DNA of 64,000 nucleotides from Chryseomicrobium excrementi (GTDB lineage Bacteria; Bacillota; Bacilli; Bacillales_A; Planococcaceae). The notes under the pieces are model-generated. The model had not been told where the DNA came from. It did not search any database and was given only the letters and a program-made list of their open reading frames with translations. The stretch is from the NCBI RefSeq assembly GCF_002798305.1, contig NZ_PCGR01000003.1:124001-188000 (forward strand), read 5' to 3'. This document shows, piece after piece, positions 24,330-33,097 of the stretch; position 1 is the stretch's first letter; each line of letters begins with the position of its first letter. The position numbers and the translations under genes were made by a program.

Positions 24330-24655
24330 CCACGCAGAGGAAAATGCAGAGATCTTAAGCTATGAAGAATACAACGAGTTATTTCTATCCATGACAGAGA
24401 ATCTTGAGATACCTGGCTACAACTCGGAAAGACGACGGCAATCCGTCAATTCACAGACCAGTTGGATCCATCGCGACTGATCAACAAGTTGGTTACACAT
24501 TGCCTCCTGTTCGCAGCTTGGAACGGCGCACGAATCATTGATGACCGTATGATCAAAAAGGTGATCGAAGGTGAATTGGCGTGAAGAAAAGTCGCCATAG
24601 GACGAGTTCAACCATCTTCTGCTCTCAATTTGACATAGCTGGTTGGTCAGGAATA
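24330..24655 (+). pseudogene. Remnants of IS ATPase and transposase genes
   Basis: A degraded stretch with no full ORF. From about 24420 to 24584 one frame reads QLGKTTAIRQFTDQLDPS, a Walker A region of the ExeA/TniB-type transposition ATPase, fused directly to RLINKLVTHCLLFAAWNGAR and IIDDRMIKKVIEGELA, its C-terminal end; the middle of the protein is deleted. Just before it, in another frame, SYEEYNELFL and MTENLEIPGY resemble a transposase tail. From 24581 a third fragment reads SSTIFCSQFDIAGW, the C-terminal motif of IstB of IS21 elements. These are relics of at least two insertions, without activity. The remaining part of the 24057-24821 gap contains the leader described above and a terminator. 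Confidence 0.5.
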
Positions 24656-24735
24656 GAATGGTGCTGCGTTGGCAGACAGGGTACCGAGGTGGTATCATTT
24701 TATGTCCGAAGTGGTACTTGGTCATGTCTTTATAA

Positions 24736-24779
24736 AAATGAGAGCGTATCGCAGTTTTCACTGTGATACGCTCTCATTT
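24736..24779. terminator. Strong bidirectional terminator
   Basis: AAATGAGAGCGTATC (24736-24750) and GATACGCTCTCATTT (24765-24779) form a perfect 15-base stem. It lies after the IS debris and before the 3' end of the NmrA-like gene. Confidence 0.8.
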
Positions 24780-24821
24780 ACACATGTAGAGGAGGTTTTT
24801 TTAACCTCATTTTTATTTTGC

Positions 24822-25685
24822 TTATGAAATTTCTTTAACAAGTTGGTTAAGTGCTTCGTGAATCGGAGTTACCGGACGACCAAGGACTTTCTCAAAATCA
24901 TTGCTTTTAACTTCTAGTGACCCGTTTCGAATGCTTTCTTGAATACCTACTACAATTGGAATCACAAAATCAGGTAAACCTACGCCTTTCATGATCTCTG
25001 CATATTTTTCATCATCAACTTGTTGGACAGGTATTTCTTTACCTAATACATTTCCAAGAGCAGATGCCAACTCTTCTTGAGTTAAAAGAGGACCAGAAAG
25101 TTCATAGGTCGTATTTTCGTGACCTTCTCCAACAAGCACTGCGGCTGCTGCTTCTGCATAGTCTTGTTGCAGTGCCCAGCCTACTTTACCTTCTCCAGCA
25201 GAAGTTACCCATGGAGCTCCCCCTATAGCACCTTGAATACTGCCAATTTCGTTCTCCAAATACCAGTTGTTACGCAAGAAAGAATATGGAATACCTGTCT
25301 TAAGAATAGCGGCTTCTGTTGCAACATGAGGTGGAGCCAAGAAAATCTTGTTCTCTGTTGCATTTGCCAAACTTGTATAAGCTATAAATTTTACGCCTGC
25401 ACGCTCAGCTGCATTGACAGCATTCGTATGTTGTTGAATTCTTGTTTCATTGTCACCATCTGCAGAAATAATCAATAATCGGTCAATGCCTTTAAAAGCA
25501 GTATCTAATGTTTCTGGGTGGTCAAAATCTCCTTGTCGGACCTCCACTTTACGAGTACGAAGGTCTTCTGCTTTCTCTGGATTTCGAACACTCACTACCA
25601 AATCACTTGCAGGTACTGTCTTCAATAGTGTTTCGACAACTTTTGTCCCTAATTTCCCTGTTGCTCCAGTAACTAAAATTTTCAT
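24822..25685 (-). CDS. NmrA-like NAD(P)-binding reductase (atypical SDR)
   Basis: A 287-residue protein with the glycine-rich Rossmann motif GATGKLGTKVVETL at the start, an Arg at the end of strand 2 (VRNPEKAE) that favours NADPH, and FDHPETLDTAFKGIDRLLII as in NmrA and quinone oxidoreductase QOR2 (YtfG). No Tyr-x-x-x-Lys catalytic pair is evident, as is normal for this atypical SDR group. Members are quinone reductases or redox-sensing proteins. GGAGGAAATACTA precedes ATG. The gene stands alone, between the IS relics on one side and a transposase relic on the other. Substrate not assignable. Confidence 0.8.
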   Translation of the reverse strand: MKILVTGATGKLGTKVVETLLKTVPASDLVVSVRNPEKAEDLRTRKVEVRQGDFDHPETLDTAFKGIDRLLIISADGDNETRIQQHTNAVNAAERAGVKFIAYTSLANATENKIFLAPPHVATEAAILKTGIPYSFLRNNWYLENEIGSIQGAIGGAPWVTSAGEGKVGWALQQDYAEAAAAVLVGEGHENTTYELSGPLLTQEELASALGNVLGKEIPVQQVDDEKYAEIMKGVGLPDFVIPIVVGIQESIRNGSLEVKSNDFEKVLGRPVTPIHEALNQLVKEIS

Positions 25686-25801
25686 TAGTATTTCCTCCAG
25701 TGGTTTGGTATCCCTAAAATGGGGGACTCGTGCTTTATAAATAATGATGGTATCACAGTTATTTACGTCTTACAAACGCCAGGTTACCACAAATAATTTG
25801 A

Positions 25802-26257
25802 ATGCCTCCAAGCAATTCTGCTCCCCAGATAAATGCAACCTTTGCTGCCATTGATATCTCGCCGATCCCTCGTGTATTTGATAAGAAGACGATACGTGAG
25901 GCCCCAAAAGAACGGAACTACGGTGCAATGATCTATTCATTGATCGCTCGTGTGGTGAAGCGAATCCCGATAATTAAGCATCTGGTCAAACGTCTCAAGT
26001 CCGACACCTTCTTCCGTTTCGATTGTGGGTTCCTACCTTCTAATGGGCTCGAAGAACAATGGAGAACTGAAAGGGCAGCAGAATTGGAGGCTCGTCCCCA
26101 CTTCTATTATGTAACGCACACAAACAATGCCTGTAAGCTTGCCATCGACCGTCTAGATGTTTTGCTGTAAACTGAAAACAAAGCTGCTGAAGAATACGTA
26201 GTAGAAGAAGATACGACACTAGCTGCCGAGAAACTTATTGAATTTCTTGAGAAGTAA
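25802..26257 (+). pseudogene. Transposase relic (DUF772/IS1182-like)
   Basis: The first 80 codons (IPRVFDKKTIRE, GAMIYSLIARVVKRIP, SDTFFRFDCGFLPSNG) resemble the N-terminal domain of IS1182/IS5-type transposases. The frame then jumps to a piece that looks like a later part (HFYYVTHTNNACKLAIDRLDVLL), is stopped by TAA at 26168-26170, and in the same frame continues with TENKAAEEYVVEEDTTLAAEKL and LIEFLEK. The catalytic core is missing. The family is judged by eye from short motifs. It is inactive. Confidence 0.5.
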
Positions 26258-26289
26258 CAAAGTCCATTCAAACTTCTTAACAATCCACC

Positions 26290-26398
26290 TGTGGAGAACT
26301 CTACTACTTATCAAGGGGTAATGTGGATAAAGTTTGAAAGTAAACTTGCTAACATGTGGATAAGTAGTGCCGGTTGTTTCTATATAAACTGTGGATAA
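26290..26398 (+). promoter_or_regulatory. DnaA-box cluster (three perfect boxes and one near-match)
   Basis: TGTGGATAA, the reverse complement of the consensus DnaA box TTATCCACA, occurs at 26322-26330, 26355-26363 and 26390-26398, and TGTGGAGAA at 26290-26298. All four point the same way and are spaced 32, 33 and 35 bases, about three helical turns. The stretch is otherwise AT-rich and non-coding. It may be a DnaA-titrating or replication-control cluster as described in B. subtilis. Confidence 0.65.
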
Positions 26399-26401
26399 CG
26401 A

Positions 26402-26432
26402 AACCTTCCTGAAAGTTGAGGAAGGTTTTTTC
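26402..26432 (+). terminator. Intrinsic terminator
   Basis: AACCTTCCT and AGGAAGGTT form a 9-base stem around GAAAGTTG and run into TTTT. It lies between the DnaA-box cluster and the 3' end of the DUF817 gene. Confidence 0.75.
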
Positions 26433-27213
26433 ACGTAATCTTTTCTTTCACGACTTTCAAGTTTGCTACGATCAAGAAGCTGACGATGACAAGAAGGAGC
26501 CAAGAGCTGATTTTGCCAAGATGAACGAGCTGCCAGCCGTCTTGCTGGTCAGGGTAATGCCACGCACCAAGAAGCGTCGCAATATTTTCGCCAACCCAGA
26601 TCAGCAAGCCGATGAGGAAGAAGTAGACGATAAGAGGCAAGTGGACGCGAGAACTGTTGTAAAAAAACGTGAGTTTTGTGCGGAAAAACACAACGACAAC
26701 AAGTCCAAATAGCACCCATCGGAAATCCCATATGTAATGATGCGTAAAGAAGTTTAAATAGATACCAGTGGCAAGAGGAACAGCTAAATAAAGAGAGGGC
26801 CATTTGAGTAGTTTCACATCAAAGATACGCCAAAACTGACAGAGATAGCTCGCGACACTTGCATACATGAAGCCGCTGAAGAGCGGAACGTTCATAATTT
26901 TAAACAGACCTTCTTCCGGGTAACTCCAGGACCCCATATTCACCTTGAATATCTCCATCAACAAGCCAATCAAGTGAAAGACGGTGATGACCTTGAGTTC
27001 ATCGACGGTCTCTAAGCCTGTTTTGACCATAACGAACTGCATGAGCAGACAAAAGATCAGCAGCCAATCGTATCTGGCGAGAAAGGGCAGATCGATAACA
27101 AGCGTTGTGCCAAGAATCACAAAGATGAACAGAGGAAAAATAGCAGCTCGCAGCTGATACGTTACAAAGTGGATAAGAGAATAGGGTCTAGTAAGTTCTA
27201 CAGAATGCTCCAT
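26431..27213 (-). CDS. DUF817 membrane protein
   Basis: A 260-residue protein with eight or nine hydrophobic helices. Diagnostic segments of DUF817 are visible: KTGLETVDELKVITVFHLIGL, MGSWSYPEEG, NVPLFSGFMYASVASYL and WVGENIATLLGAWHYPDQ. The family (for example B. subtilis YoaT) is widespread in Bacteria and without a proven function; several conserved His, Glu and Trp residues face the membrane. I chose the ATG seven bases after AAGGAGG; two earlier codons overlap that site. The gene is monocistronic. Confidence 0.8.
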   Translation of the reverse strand: MEHSVELTRPYSLIHFVTYQLRAAIFPLFIFVILGTTLVIDLPFLARYDWLLIFCLLMQFVMVKTGLETVDELKVITVFHLIGLLMEIFKVNMGSWSYPEEGLFKIMNVPLFSGFMYASVASYLCQFWRIFDVKLLKWPSLYLAVPLATGIYLNFFTHHYIWDFRWVLFGLVVVVFFRTKLTFFYNSSRVHLPLIVYFFLIGLLIWVGENIATLLGAWHYPDQQDGWQLVHLGKISSWLLLVIVSFLIVANLKVVKEKIT

Positions 27214-27554
27214 GCTCATACCTCCTTAACTAAGATTAAGGAGATAATAGCATGATGTTTATCGAATAACAATAAATATGTATTTAAAAAGAATAAACTA
27301 GTACCTTTATTCGATTTATTTAGTCATATGTTCGTATTTGTAAGCTAGAAAATATTTAAACTTAAGGATCAATACTTCATAAGTTCCTGACCAAGTAGAG
27401 AGTAGTTTAGTAAAATAAGACTAAATATTCAATCAATTTTCTTGTGATGGAAAATATTAAAGTGTCAAAATAATCAATATTTTTTTGTTCAAGACCTATA
27501 ACATGAACTATATAGGAAGTAAATTATTGGATATTGGACGGAGAGGAGATTGAC
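27214..27554. other. Intergenic region with long-range inverted repeat and likely promoter
   Basis: The 340 bases between the divergent DUF817 and GGDEF genes are AT-rich and hold no gene. ATCGAATAA (27261-27269) and TTATTCGAT (27307-27315) form a perfect 9-base inverted repeat 37 bases apart, which could be two half-sites of a regulator. A plausible promoter for the GGDEF gene lies near TTGTTC and TATATA about 20-50 bases before its start region. Confidence 0.35.
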
Positions 27555-28502
27555 ATGGCTGAACTTATTTCAAACGCCTTGGAAAGTGATTTGAACTTTA
27601 TGCGTCTGTTTGATTATGTAGAAGATCTGGTGTTTCTAGTGGAAGTCGATGAAGACCAGTTCCGCTACCGCTATATCAATCAGTCTGTAAAGAAGCTCGT
27701 TGGGCTAAACGACCTCATTATCGGGCGCACGGTGCTCGAGGTAATCGAGGACAAGGAAGAAGGCCAGTTTCTGCACAAGCAGTATGAACATGTGTCACAA
27801 TTAAAAGAGGGAATCAAGTATCTTCATACGATCAAAGCGCCGGGAGTTCGGTACATAGGAGAGACCACGATGTACCCCTTGTCGGACAAAGAGAAGTGCT
27901 GCAAATACGTGCTAGCTATCGTGAAAGACGTCACAGAGAAACAGGAGATCGAGCAGAAGCTTGCCAAGATGGCTTTCTATGATTATTTGTCTGAGCTACC
28001 AAATCGTAGACTATTTGATGATCGATTGACGATGGCTATTCAACTGGCTCGACGGAATGGCACGAAAGTGGGGCTCATCTTTTTGGATGGACATCGCTTT
28101 AAGCGCATCAATGATACTTACGGACATATCGTAGGGGACGCGGTCATCGTGCAGATTGCCCGGAAACTCGAGAAGACAGTTCGGGAAGTAGATACGGTAG
28201 GGCGTCTTGGCGGGGATGAGTTTGCTATGATCTTGCCAGGACTCGAAACAGCAGAAGATGCGCTGATTGTAGCCCGTCGTATTGTTCAGGAGTTTAAAGA
28301 ACCGCATCAAATAGAAGGGCATCTCATCGACTTCAAAGTGGATATGGGGATTGCGGTGTATCCTGATCATGCGGAAGACAAAAAGACGCTCATTCACTGC
28401 GCAGACCAGGCGCTTTATGCCACAAAGTCCTGTGCAGATACCCGGTTCTCCGTCTACACCTTTGATATGGACGGCAATAGCCTTGTCTCTCCCAAAAAGT
28501 AA
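27555..28502 (+). CDS. PAS-GGDEF diguanylate cyclase
   Basis: A 315-residue protein. A PAS-like sensor domain covers about residues 15-135 (YVEDLVFLVEVDEDQ ... LAIVKDVTEKQE) and a GGDEF domain about 145-305. The GGDEF motif is intact (GRLGGDEFAMIL), and REVD five residues before it is a classical inhibitory I-site. The usual D-x-D-x-F-K metal/substrate motif reads DGHRFKRIND, so its second Asp is replaced by His, while the first is kept. It should make cyclic-di-GMP unless this change matters. ATG 27555 is chosen because GGAGAGGAG lies six bases upstream. It is convergent with a GGDEF-EAL protein. Confidence 0.85.
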   Translation: MAELISNALESDLNFMRLFDYVEDLVFLVEVDEDQFRYRYINQSVKKLVGLNDLIIGRTVLEVIEDKEEGQFLHKQYEHVSQLKEGIKYLHTIKAPGVRYIGETTMYPLSDKEKCCKYVLAIVKDVTEKQEIEQKLAKMAFYDYLSELPNRRLFDDRLTMAIQLARRNGTKVGLIFLDGHRFKRINDTYGHIVGDAVIVQIARKLEKTVREVDTVGRLGGDEFAMILPGLETAEDALIVARRIVQEFKEPHQIEGHLIDFKVDMGIAVYPDHAEDKKTLIHCADQALYATKSCADTRFSVYTFDMDGNSLVSPKK

Positions 28503-28527
28503 AAGCCGACGCTGAGTCGGCTTTTTA
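28501..28527. terminator. Terminator shared by two cyclic-di-GMP genes
   Basis: AAAAGCCGAC and GTCGGCTTTT form a 10-base stem around GCTGA. It sits between convergent GGDEF and GGDEF-EAL genes; the latter ends at 28525. Confidence 0.8.
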
Positions 28528-30975
28528 TGTGCGTATTTTTAAGAGGTCCGTAATGGCTTCTTCAGGTTGTGGGCGAGCATAGAAATACCCTTGCAACAGG
28601 TCACAGCCAAGACGTTTGAGAGCAACAGCCTGCGCTTCTGTCTCCACACCTTCTGCCACGATTTCTGTGCCGAGATTGTGACCGAGAGCGATGATGGCTC
28701 CGACAATCGCTTCGCCATTATCAGAATCTAGATCTTGGATAAAGGCCTGGTCAATCTTCAGTTGATGGATTGGGAAATAGCGCAGCTGTTTGAATGAGCT
28801 GTAGCCCGTCCCAAAGTCATCCATTGCAATACAGACACCGAGTTTACGTAAATCATGCAAAATTCGTGCAGCTGCATCTTCTTGCATCGCAATAGATTCC
28901 GTGATCTCCAGAATCAAGTACTGCGGTTCCAAATCGGTCTCAAACAAAATATCGGCCACTCGCTGGACCAAATCCTGTTGGTAGAACTGGCGAAGTGAGA
29001 GGTTTACGGATACCGGTACGAAGACCCCGTGTTCTAGCTGCCACTTCTTATTCGTCTCACATGCCTTACGAAGCACCCATTCTCCGATAGGTACGATTAA
29101 ACCGTTTTCTTCTGCAAGGGGGATGAAGTCTGCAGGAGACACCTGCCCGAGCTGCGGACTGTGCCAGCGTAACAAGGCTTCAAAACCCGCCAGTTGTTCA
29201 GTATCCGCCCGGTACTGGGGCTGGTAGTGGAGCGAGAACTCCTCATATTGTAATGCTCTATGAAGAAGTGAAGCCATCTCGAGCGTATTCTTCGTCAGAC
29301 CCCCGATATGCTGGTTATAGAACTGGTAATTGTTGCGACCGATACGTTTTGCATGGTACATAGCGAGATCTGAAGACTTCAAGATGCCTTTGACGTCTTG
29401 CGCGTCTTTCGGATACAGCGCCACTCCGATACTGGCTGTTAGCACGGCCTCGAACCCATCTAAAATGAGCGGTCGTTGCATCTCATCGATGATGCGTCCC
29501 GCAACAGCATGAACCGTCGCTTCGCACGTCTTCTTTAAGATGACGGTGAACTCATCCCCGGCATATCTGTACACATCTCCGTTACCGTCCACACATGCAA
29601 CTATGCGGTCTGCCACTTCACAGAGTACCCGGTCTCCTGCCTCATGTCCCAAATAGTCGTTGAAGAACTTGAAACGGTCAAGGTCAATCAATAGCACGGC
29701 AGACACTTCACCATCTTGGTGGGGTTTCGTGGTCAGTTCAGTCAAATCGTCCTGGAACAGTCGTTGGTTGCCAAGTGACGTCAGCGGGTCGTGATAAGCC
29801 ATGAATTTGGCCAAATTTTCATGACGCCGAATTTCGGTAATGTCATTGCATACACAATGGATAGCTGAGATTTCTCCGTCGATCCAAACAGGAATTAACA
29901 TGACGTGCAATAAACGCTCCGTTCCATCTTTCGCGATGACGGTCATCTCGTATTGACGAGGCTTTCCATCCAATACTAGTTGGAAGTTTTCATAGGAATC
30001 CTTCCGCCGTGTCGGATCAATGAGCTTTGTGAACGACTCGCCGAGAAGTTCATCTAAAGAGAAATCAATCAGTTCCATAGCCGCTGCATTGATTCGGATG
30101 AAGCGTCCCTGTAAATCAAATGTCAGTACGGGATTGATGTTATAGTCAAACAAGGCTTTGTAGCGCTGTTCATTCTCTTTAAGCAGGTTTTCCATCGTCA
30201 CTTTGTCGGTGATGTCTTGTGCGATACCGATTAAACCCGTGATTTTGTCATTCACCAATACGGGGATGGCGGTAACATCTACATCAAGAACAGTAGAAGT
30301 CCCCGTCTTAATCTTTGTAGTGAAGCGTGCTGGTTGGCCCTGCAGTACTTTATAGAAATGTTTCCGCAGAAAGTTTAGATTGTCTACGGCTATCAATTCT
30401 TTGACATCTTTTTCAACAATCTCTTCCTCTTTGTAGTGAAGCACTTGTAGACCTGTCGCATTGATAGATGTGATGCGCCCATCTACATGTAAAGAAAATG
30501 CAATGTCTGGGTTGTGAGTGAAGAGCGAGCCAAATTGTTGCTCGGATTTTTTGAGCTGTTGCTGTGTCTTGTGATGGTCCGTGATATTGATGATGCTCAC
30601 CACACAGATTACTTCTCCACATTCTAATGCAACGGTATGGGGCTCAATTTTTAAAGCATAGCCCGTCAAATTCTTCTTGAGGGGGCTGCTTTTGATAGGA
30701 ATTCCTTGGTTCCGTGTCTGTTCACGGAGTGCTTCAATGTCCCCATCTGAAGGAATCTCAAAGAGTTCTTCCCAAGTGTAGGTATAAAGTTCTTCTTTGG
30801 AGAGCTGGATCAGTTCTAGTGCTTTTTGGTTCACATAAAATAAGCGGTCAGGGTACTTCTGATCACGCGTAGTAAATAAACAGACGGGGTCTGGAAAGTT
30901 TTCAATGATTCGTGAAAAGTCATTTGCTGAATACAGCGATGCAAGTAGAGGGTCAAACTGGTTCTGAATGTTCAT
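28525..30975 (-). CDS. Triple-PAS GGDEF-EAL protein, probable c-di-GMP phosphodiesterase
   Basis: An 816-residue protein: three PAS domains (about 18-130, 145-260, 270-385), a GGDEF domain (about 390-550) and an EAL domain (about 565-810). The GGDEF motif reads YAGDEFTVIL (about 472), a tolerated variant, with LDRFKFFND upstream. The EAL domain carries FEALLRW (about 600), SLRQFYQQD, EITES, DDFGTGYSSF with the loop-6 residues, KID and EGVET, which is the full catalytic set. Phosphodiesterase activity is therefore likely and cyclase activity possible. No membrane helices are seen, so sensing is probably cytoplasmic (redox, haem or ligand on PAS). GAAGGTGAG precedes ATG. Convergent with the cyclase above. 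Confidence 0.88.
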   Translation of the reverse strand: MNIQNQFDPLLASLYSANDFSRIIENFPDPVCLFTTRDQKYPDRLFYVNQKALELIQLSKEELYTYTWEELFEIPSDGDIEALREQTRNQGIPIKSSPLKKNLTGYALKIEPHTVALECGEVICVVSIINITDHHKTQQQLKKSEQQFGSLFTHNPDIAFSLHVDGRITSINATGLQVLHYKEEEIVEKDVKELIAVDNLNFLRKHFYKVLQGQPARFTTKIKTGTSTVLDVDVTAIPVLVNDKITGLIGIAQDITDKVTMENLLKENEQRYKALFDYNINPVLTFDLQGRFIRINAAAMELIDFSLDELLGESFTKLIDPTRRKDSYENFQLVLDGKPRQYEMTVIAKDGTERLLHVMLIPVWIDGEISAIHCVCNDITEIRRHENLAKFMAYHDPLTSLGNQRLFQDDLTELTTKPHQDGEVSAVLLIDLDRFKFFNDYLGHEAGDRVLCEVADRIVACVDGNGDVYRYAGDEFTVILKKTCEATVHAVAGRIIDEMQRPLILDGFEAVLTASIGVALYPKDAQDVKGILKSSDLAMYHAKRIGRNNYQFYNQHIGGLTKNTLEMASLLHRALQYEEFSLHYQPQYRADTEQLAGFEALLRWHSPQLGQVSPADFIPLAEENGLIVPIGEWVLRKACETNKKWQLEHGVFVPVSVNLSLRQFYQQDLVQRVADILFETDLEPQYLILEITESIAMQEDAAARILHDLRKLGVCIAMDDFGTGYSSFKQLRYFPIHQLKIDQAFIQDLDSDNGEAIVGAIIALGHNLGTEIVAEGVETEAQAVALKRLGCDLLQGYFYARPQPEEAITDLLKIRT

Positions 30976-31159
30976 GGCTCACCTTCTCGTCATGGCGTTT
31001 GTCTAGTTTGAGTATACTCGAACATTTAGTAAAAATCAGTAGAATAGGGAGAAAAAAGTGTGTTTTCTGACAATTTAGGAAGGTGAAAGAGGAGAAGAAT
31101 ATGAAACTTTTTCCCATTTTTTTCGTACGTACTAGAGACAGTATAAAAGGAGTGAGGAT

Positions 31160-32086
31160 GTGAAGGAACAACTGGCAGTAATGGAACTCGTCAATTTGAA
31201 AAAGACCATTCGCAAAAAAGAGATTATTAAAGGCATCAGCTTTCAGATTCAGCGTGGGGAAGTCTTTGGTTTTCTAGGGCCTAATGGAGCCGGGAAGACT
31301 ACGACAATCCGGATGATGGTGGGACTGATGGGCATCACGGACGGAGATGTTCTGATTGAAGGCAAGAGTATCCGAAACGAGTTTAAACAGGCGGTGCGCC
31401 ACGTGGGTGCGATTGTTGAGAACCCGGAGATGTACCCGTTCCTCAGCGGCTGGAAGAACTTGCAGCAGTATGCAAGAATGATGGAAGGCATTACAGAAGA
31501 ACGCATTCGTGAAGTGGTGGCGCTTGTTGGTTTAGAGAAAGCGATTCATGAGAAAGCCGGTCGCTATTCACTCGGAATGCGCCAGCGACTAGGTATTGCA
31601 CAAGCCCTTTTACATAACCCGTCCATCTTGATCTTGGATGAGCCGACGAACGGACTGGACCCTTCAGGGATTCGTGAAATCCGTCTGTATCTACGGAAGC
31701 TTGCCGAAGAAGAGAATGTGGCTGTCATCGTATCGAGCCACTTGCTGAGCGAGATCGAGTTGATGTGTGACCGCATCGGAATCATCAAGAACGGGAAGCT
31801 CATTGCTATTGAACAAGTGAAGAAAACGACTGTAGAAGATGAGGCACTCATTGTCCAATTAGAAGCAGAGCCAGTGAACGGAGCGTTGCAGATCGTGAAG
31901 AGTCACATTCTAGGGGACGTTGTAGTAGAAGGCAACCTGTTGACGTTCTCAACGAATCGGGATGCACTGCCAGCTATTATCAAAGCACTCGCCATGAAGG
32001 ATGTAGCTGTATATGGTCTGCATCATCAGCGCGCGACTCTGGAAGACAAATTCTTTGATCTGATTGGAGAGAATGTCATTGGCTAA
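31160..32086 (+). CDS. ABC transporter ATP-binding protein
   Basis: A 308-residue ATPase of the BcrA/CcmA-like group. Walker A is GPNGAGKTTTIRM (about 42), the signature SLGMRQRLGIAQ (about 135), Walker B ILILDEPTNGLDP (about 155) and the switch His in SSHLLSEIE. The last 80 residues form the accessory domain typical of ATPases working with ABC-2-type permeases. The start is GTG 31160 with AAAGGAG seven bases upstream. It overlaps the permease gene by 14 bases, so translation is coupled. Such two-gene exporters often act in bacitracin or lantibiotic resistance, but no substrate can be read here. Confidence 0.88.
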   Translation: MKEQLAVMELVNLKKTIRKKEIIKGISFQIQRGEVFGFLGPNGAGKTTTIRMMVGLMGITDGDVLIEGKSIRNEFKQAVRHVGAIVENPEMYPFLSGWKNLQQYARMMEGITEERIREVVALVGLEKAIHEKAGRYSLGMRQRLGIAQALLHNPSILILDEPTNGLDPSGIREIRLYLRKLAEEENVAVIVSSHLLSEIELMCDRIGIIKNGKLIAIEQVKKTTVEDEALIVQLEAEPVNGALQIVKSHILGDVVVEGNLLTFSTNRDALPAIIKALAMKDVAVYGLHHQRATLEDKFFDLIGENVIG

Positions 32087-33032
32087 CTTTTTAAAGCTCG
32101 TCTGGAACGAGCAAGTCAAACTGTTTAATCGCAAATCGTCTTGGGTGATGATCGGGTTCATCTTGGTACTCGTCATTGTCAATGGCGTCATGACGCAGTT
32201 CTTCGGAAGTGACGAGCAAGAGACCGTTTATAGCGACAACTGGCGAGAAGAGCTTGTTGCAGAAAACGAGAAGATTCTCGCTAACACCAATGAAGAGGAC
32301 ATGAACTATTACCTCGATCAAGAGCAACTGGCAAAGAACACGTTCTATTTAGAAGAAGACCAGAAGCCGATTCCCTACGATGCACTGACGTTTACTTATG
32401 AGAGCTATATGCTGCTGCTGCTCATCACCATTTTTACGATCATCGTAGCATCTAGTATCGTTGCGAACGAGTTCAAGTGGGGGACTATCAAGCTGTTATT
32501 GATTCGTCCGATTCAACGCTCAAAGATCTTGTTTGCGAAATATGTTTCTGTATTTTTATTTTCGGGAATTTTGATGGTCGTGTTACTTGTTTTCTCTTTC
32601 CTAGTGGGAGCGGTACTCTTTGGTGTGAACGGTTTGTCTGGAGACATCCTGTTGACGAAACCGATGGGTGGCTATGAGATTGCTAGTGCATGGGCTGCGA
32701 CGTTTAAGGAGTACGGATTGAACTTGGTAGCACTCGTTGTCATGGCGACTCTTGCATTCATGATTTCGGTATTGTTCCGAAGCAGTGCCATGGCTATTGG
32801 CCTTTCCATCTTCTTGCTGATGGCTGGAAACGGACTTGTCTTGTTCTTATCGAAGTATGCTTGGGTGAAGTTCATCTTGTTTGCAAACTTGAACCTCGGC
32901 CAGTACTTTAACGGAGGCACGCCTACCATCGAAGGGATGACGCTCGCATTTTCTGTTACCGTACTTGTAGCGTATTTTGTAGTCTTTATCGTTGCGGCAT
33001 TCTGGTCGTTTACAAAGCGGGATATCGCATAG
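32073..33032 (+). CDS. ABC-2-type transporter permease
   Basis: A 319-residue membrane protein with six hydrophobic helices: one near residue 25-45, a large outside loop (about 45-110, rich in Glu and Asp), and five more in the C-terminal part (for example YMLLLLITIFTIIVASSIV and FAMISVLFRSS-like segments). EFKWGTIKLLL is the coupling-type motif after the second helix that is typical of this class. I take ATG 32073, which lies inside the end of the ATPase gene, over an earlier TTG. The pair forms one exporter. Confidence 0.82.
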   Translation: MSLANFLKLVWNEQVKLFNRKSSWVMIGFILVLVIVNGVMTQFFGSDEQETVYSDNWREELVAENEKILANTNEEDMNYYLDQEQLAKNTFYLEEDQKPIPYDALTFTYESYMLLLLITIFTIIVASSIVANEFKWGTIKLLLIRPIQRSKILFAKYVSVFLFSGILMVVLLVFSFLVGAVLFGVNGLSGDILLTKPMGGYEIASAWAATFKEYGLNLVALVVMATLAFMISVLFRSSAMAIGLSIFLLMAGNGLVLFLSKYAWVKFILFANLNLGQYFNGGTPTIEGMTLAFSVTVLVAYFVVFIVAAFWSFTKRDIA

Positions 33033-33097
33033 TAGACATCTGAACCTCTTTCGCCTATAGTAAGACTTCTATGAAAGAGCGGATGGAGGACAACCAG

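Noticed and set aside
24417-24761. 114-codon minus-strand ORF
   Set aside because: It runs antisense through IS relics and a terminator and shows no family features or ribosome site.
25119-25478. Plus-strand ORF of 119 codons antisense to the NmrA-like gene
   Set aside because: Codon composition and sequence are those of a shadow of the opposite-strand gene.
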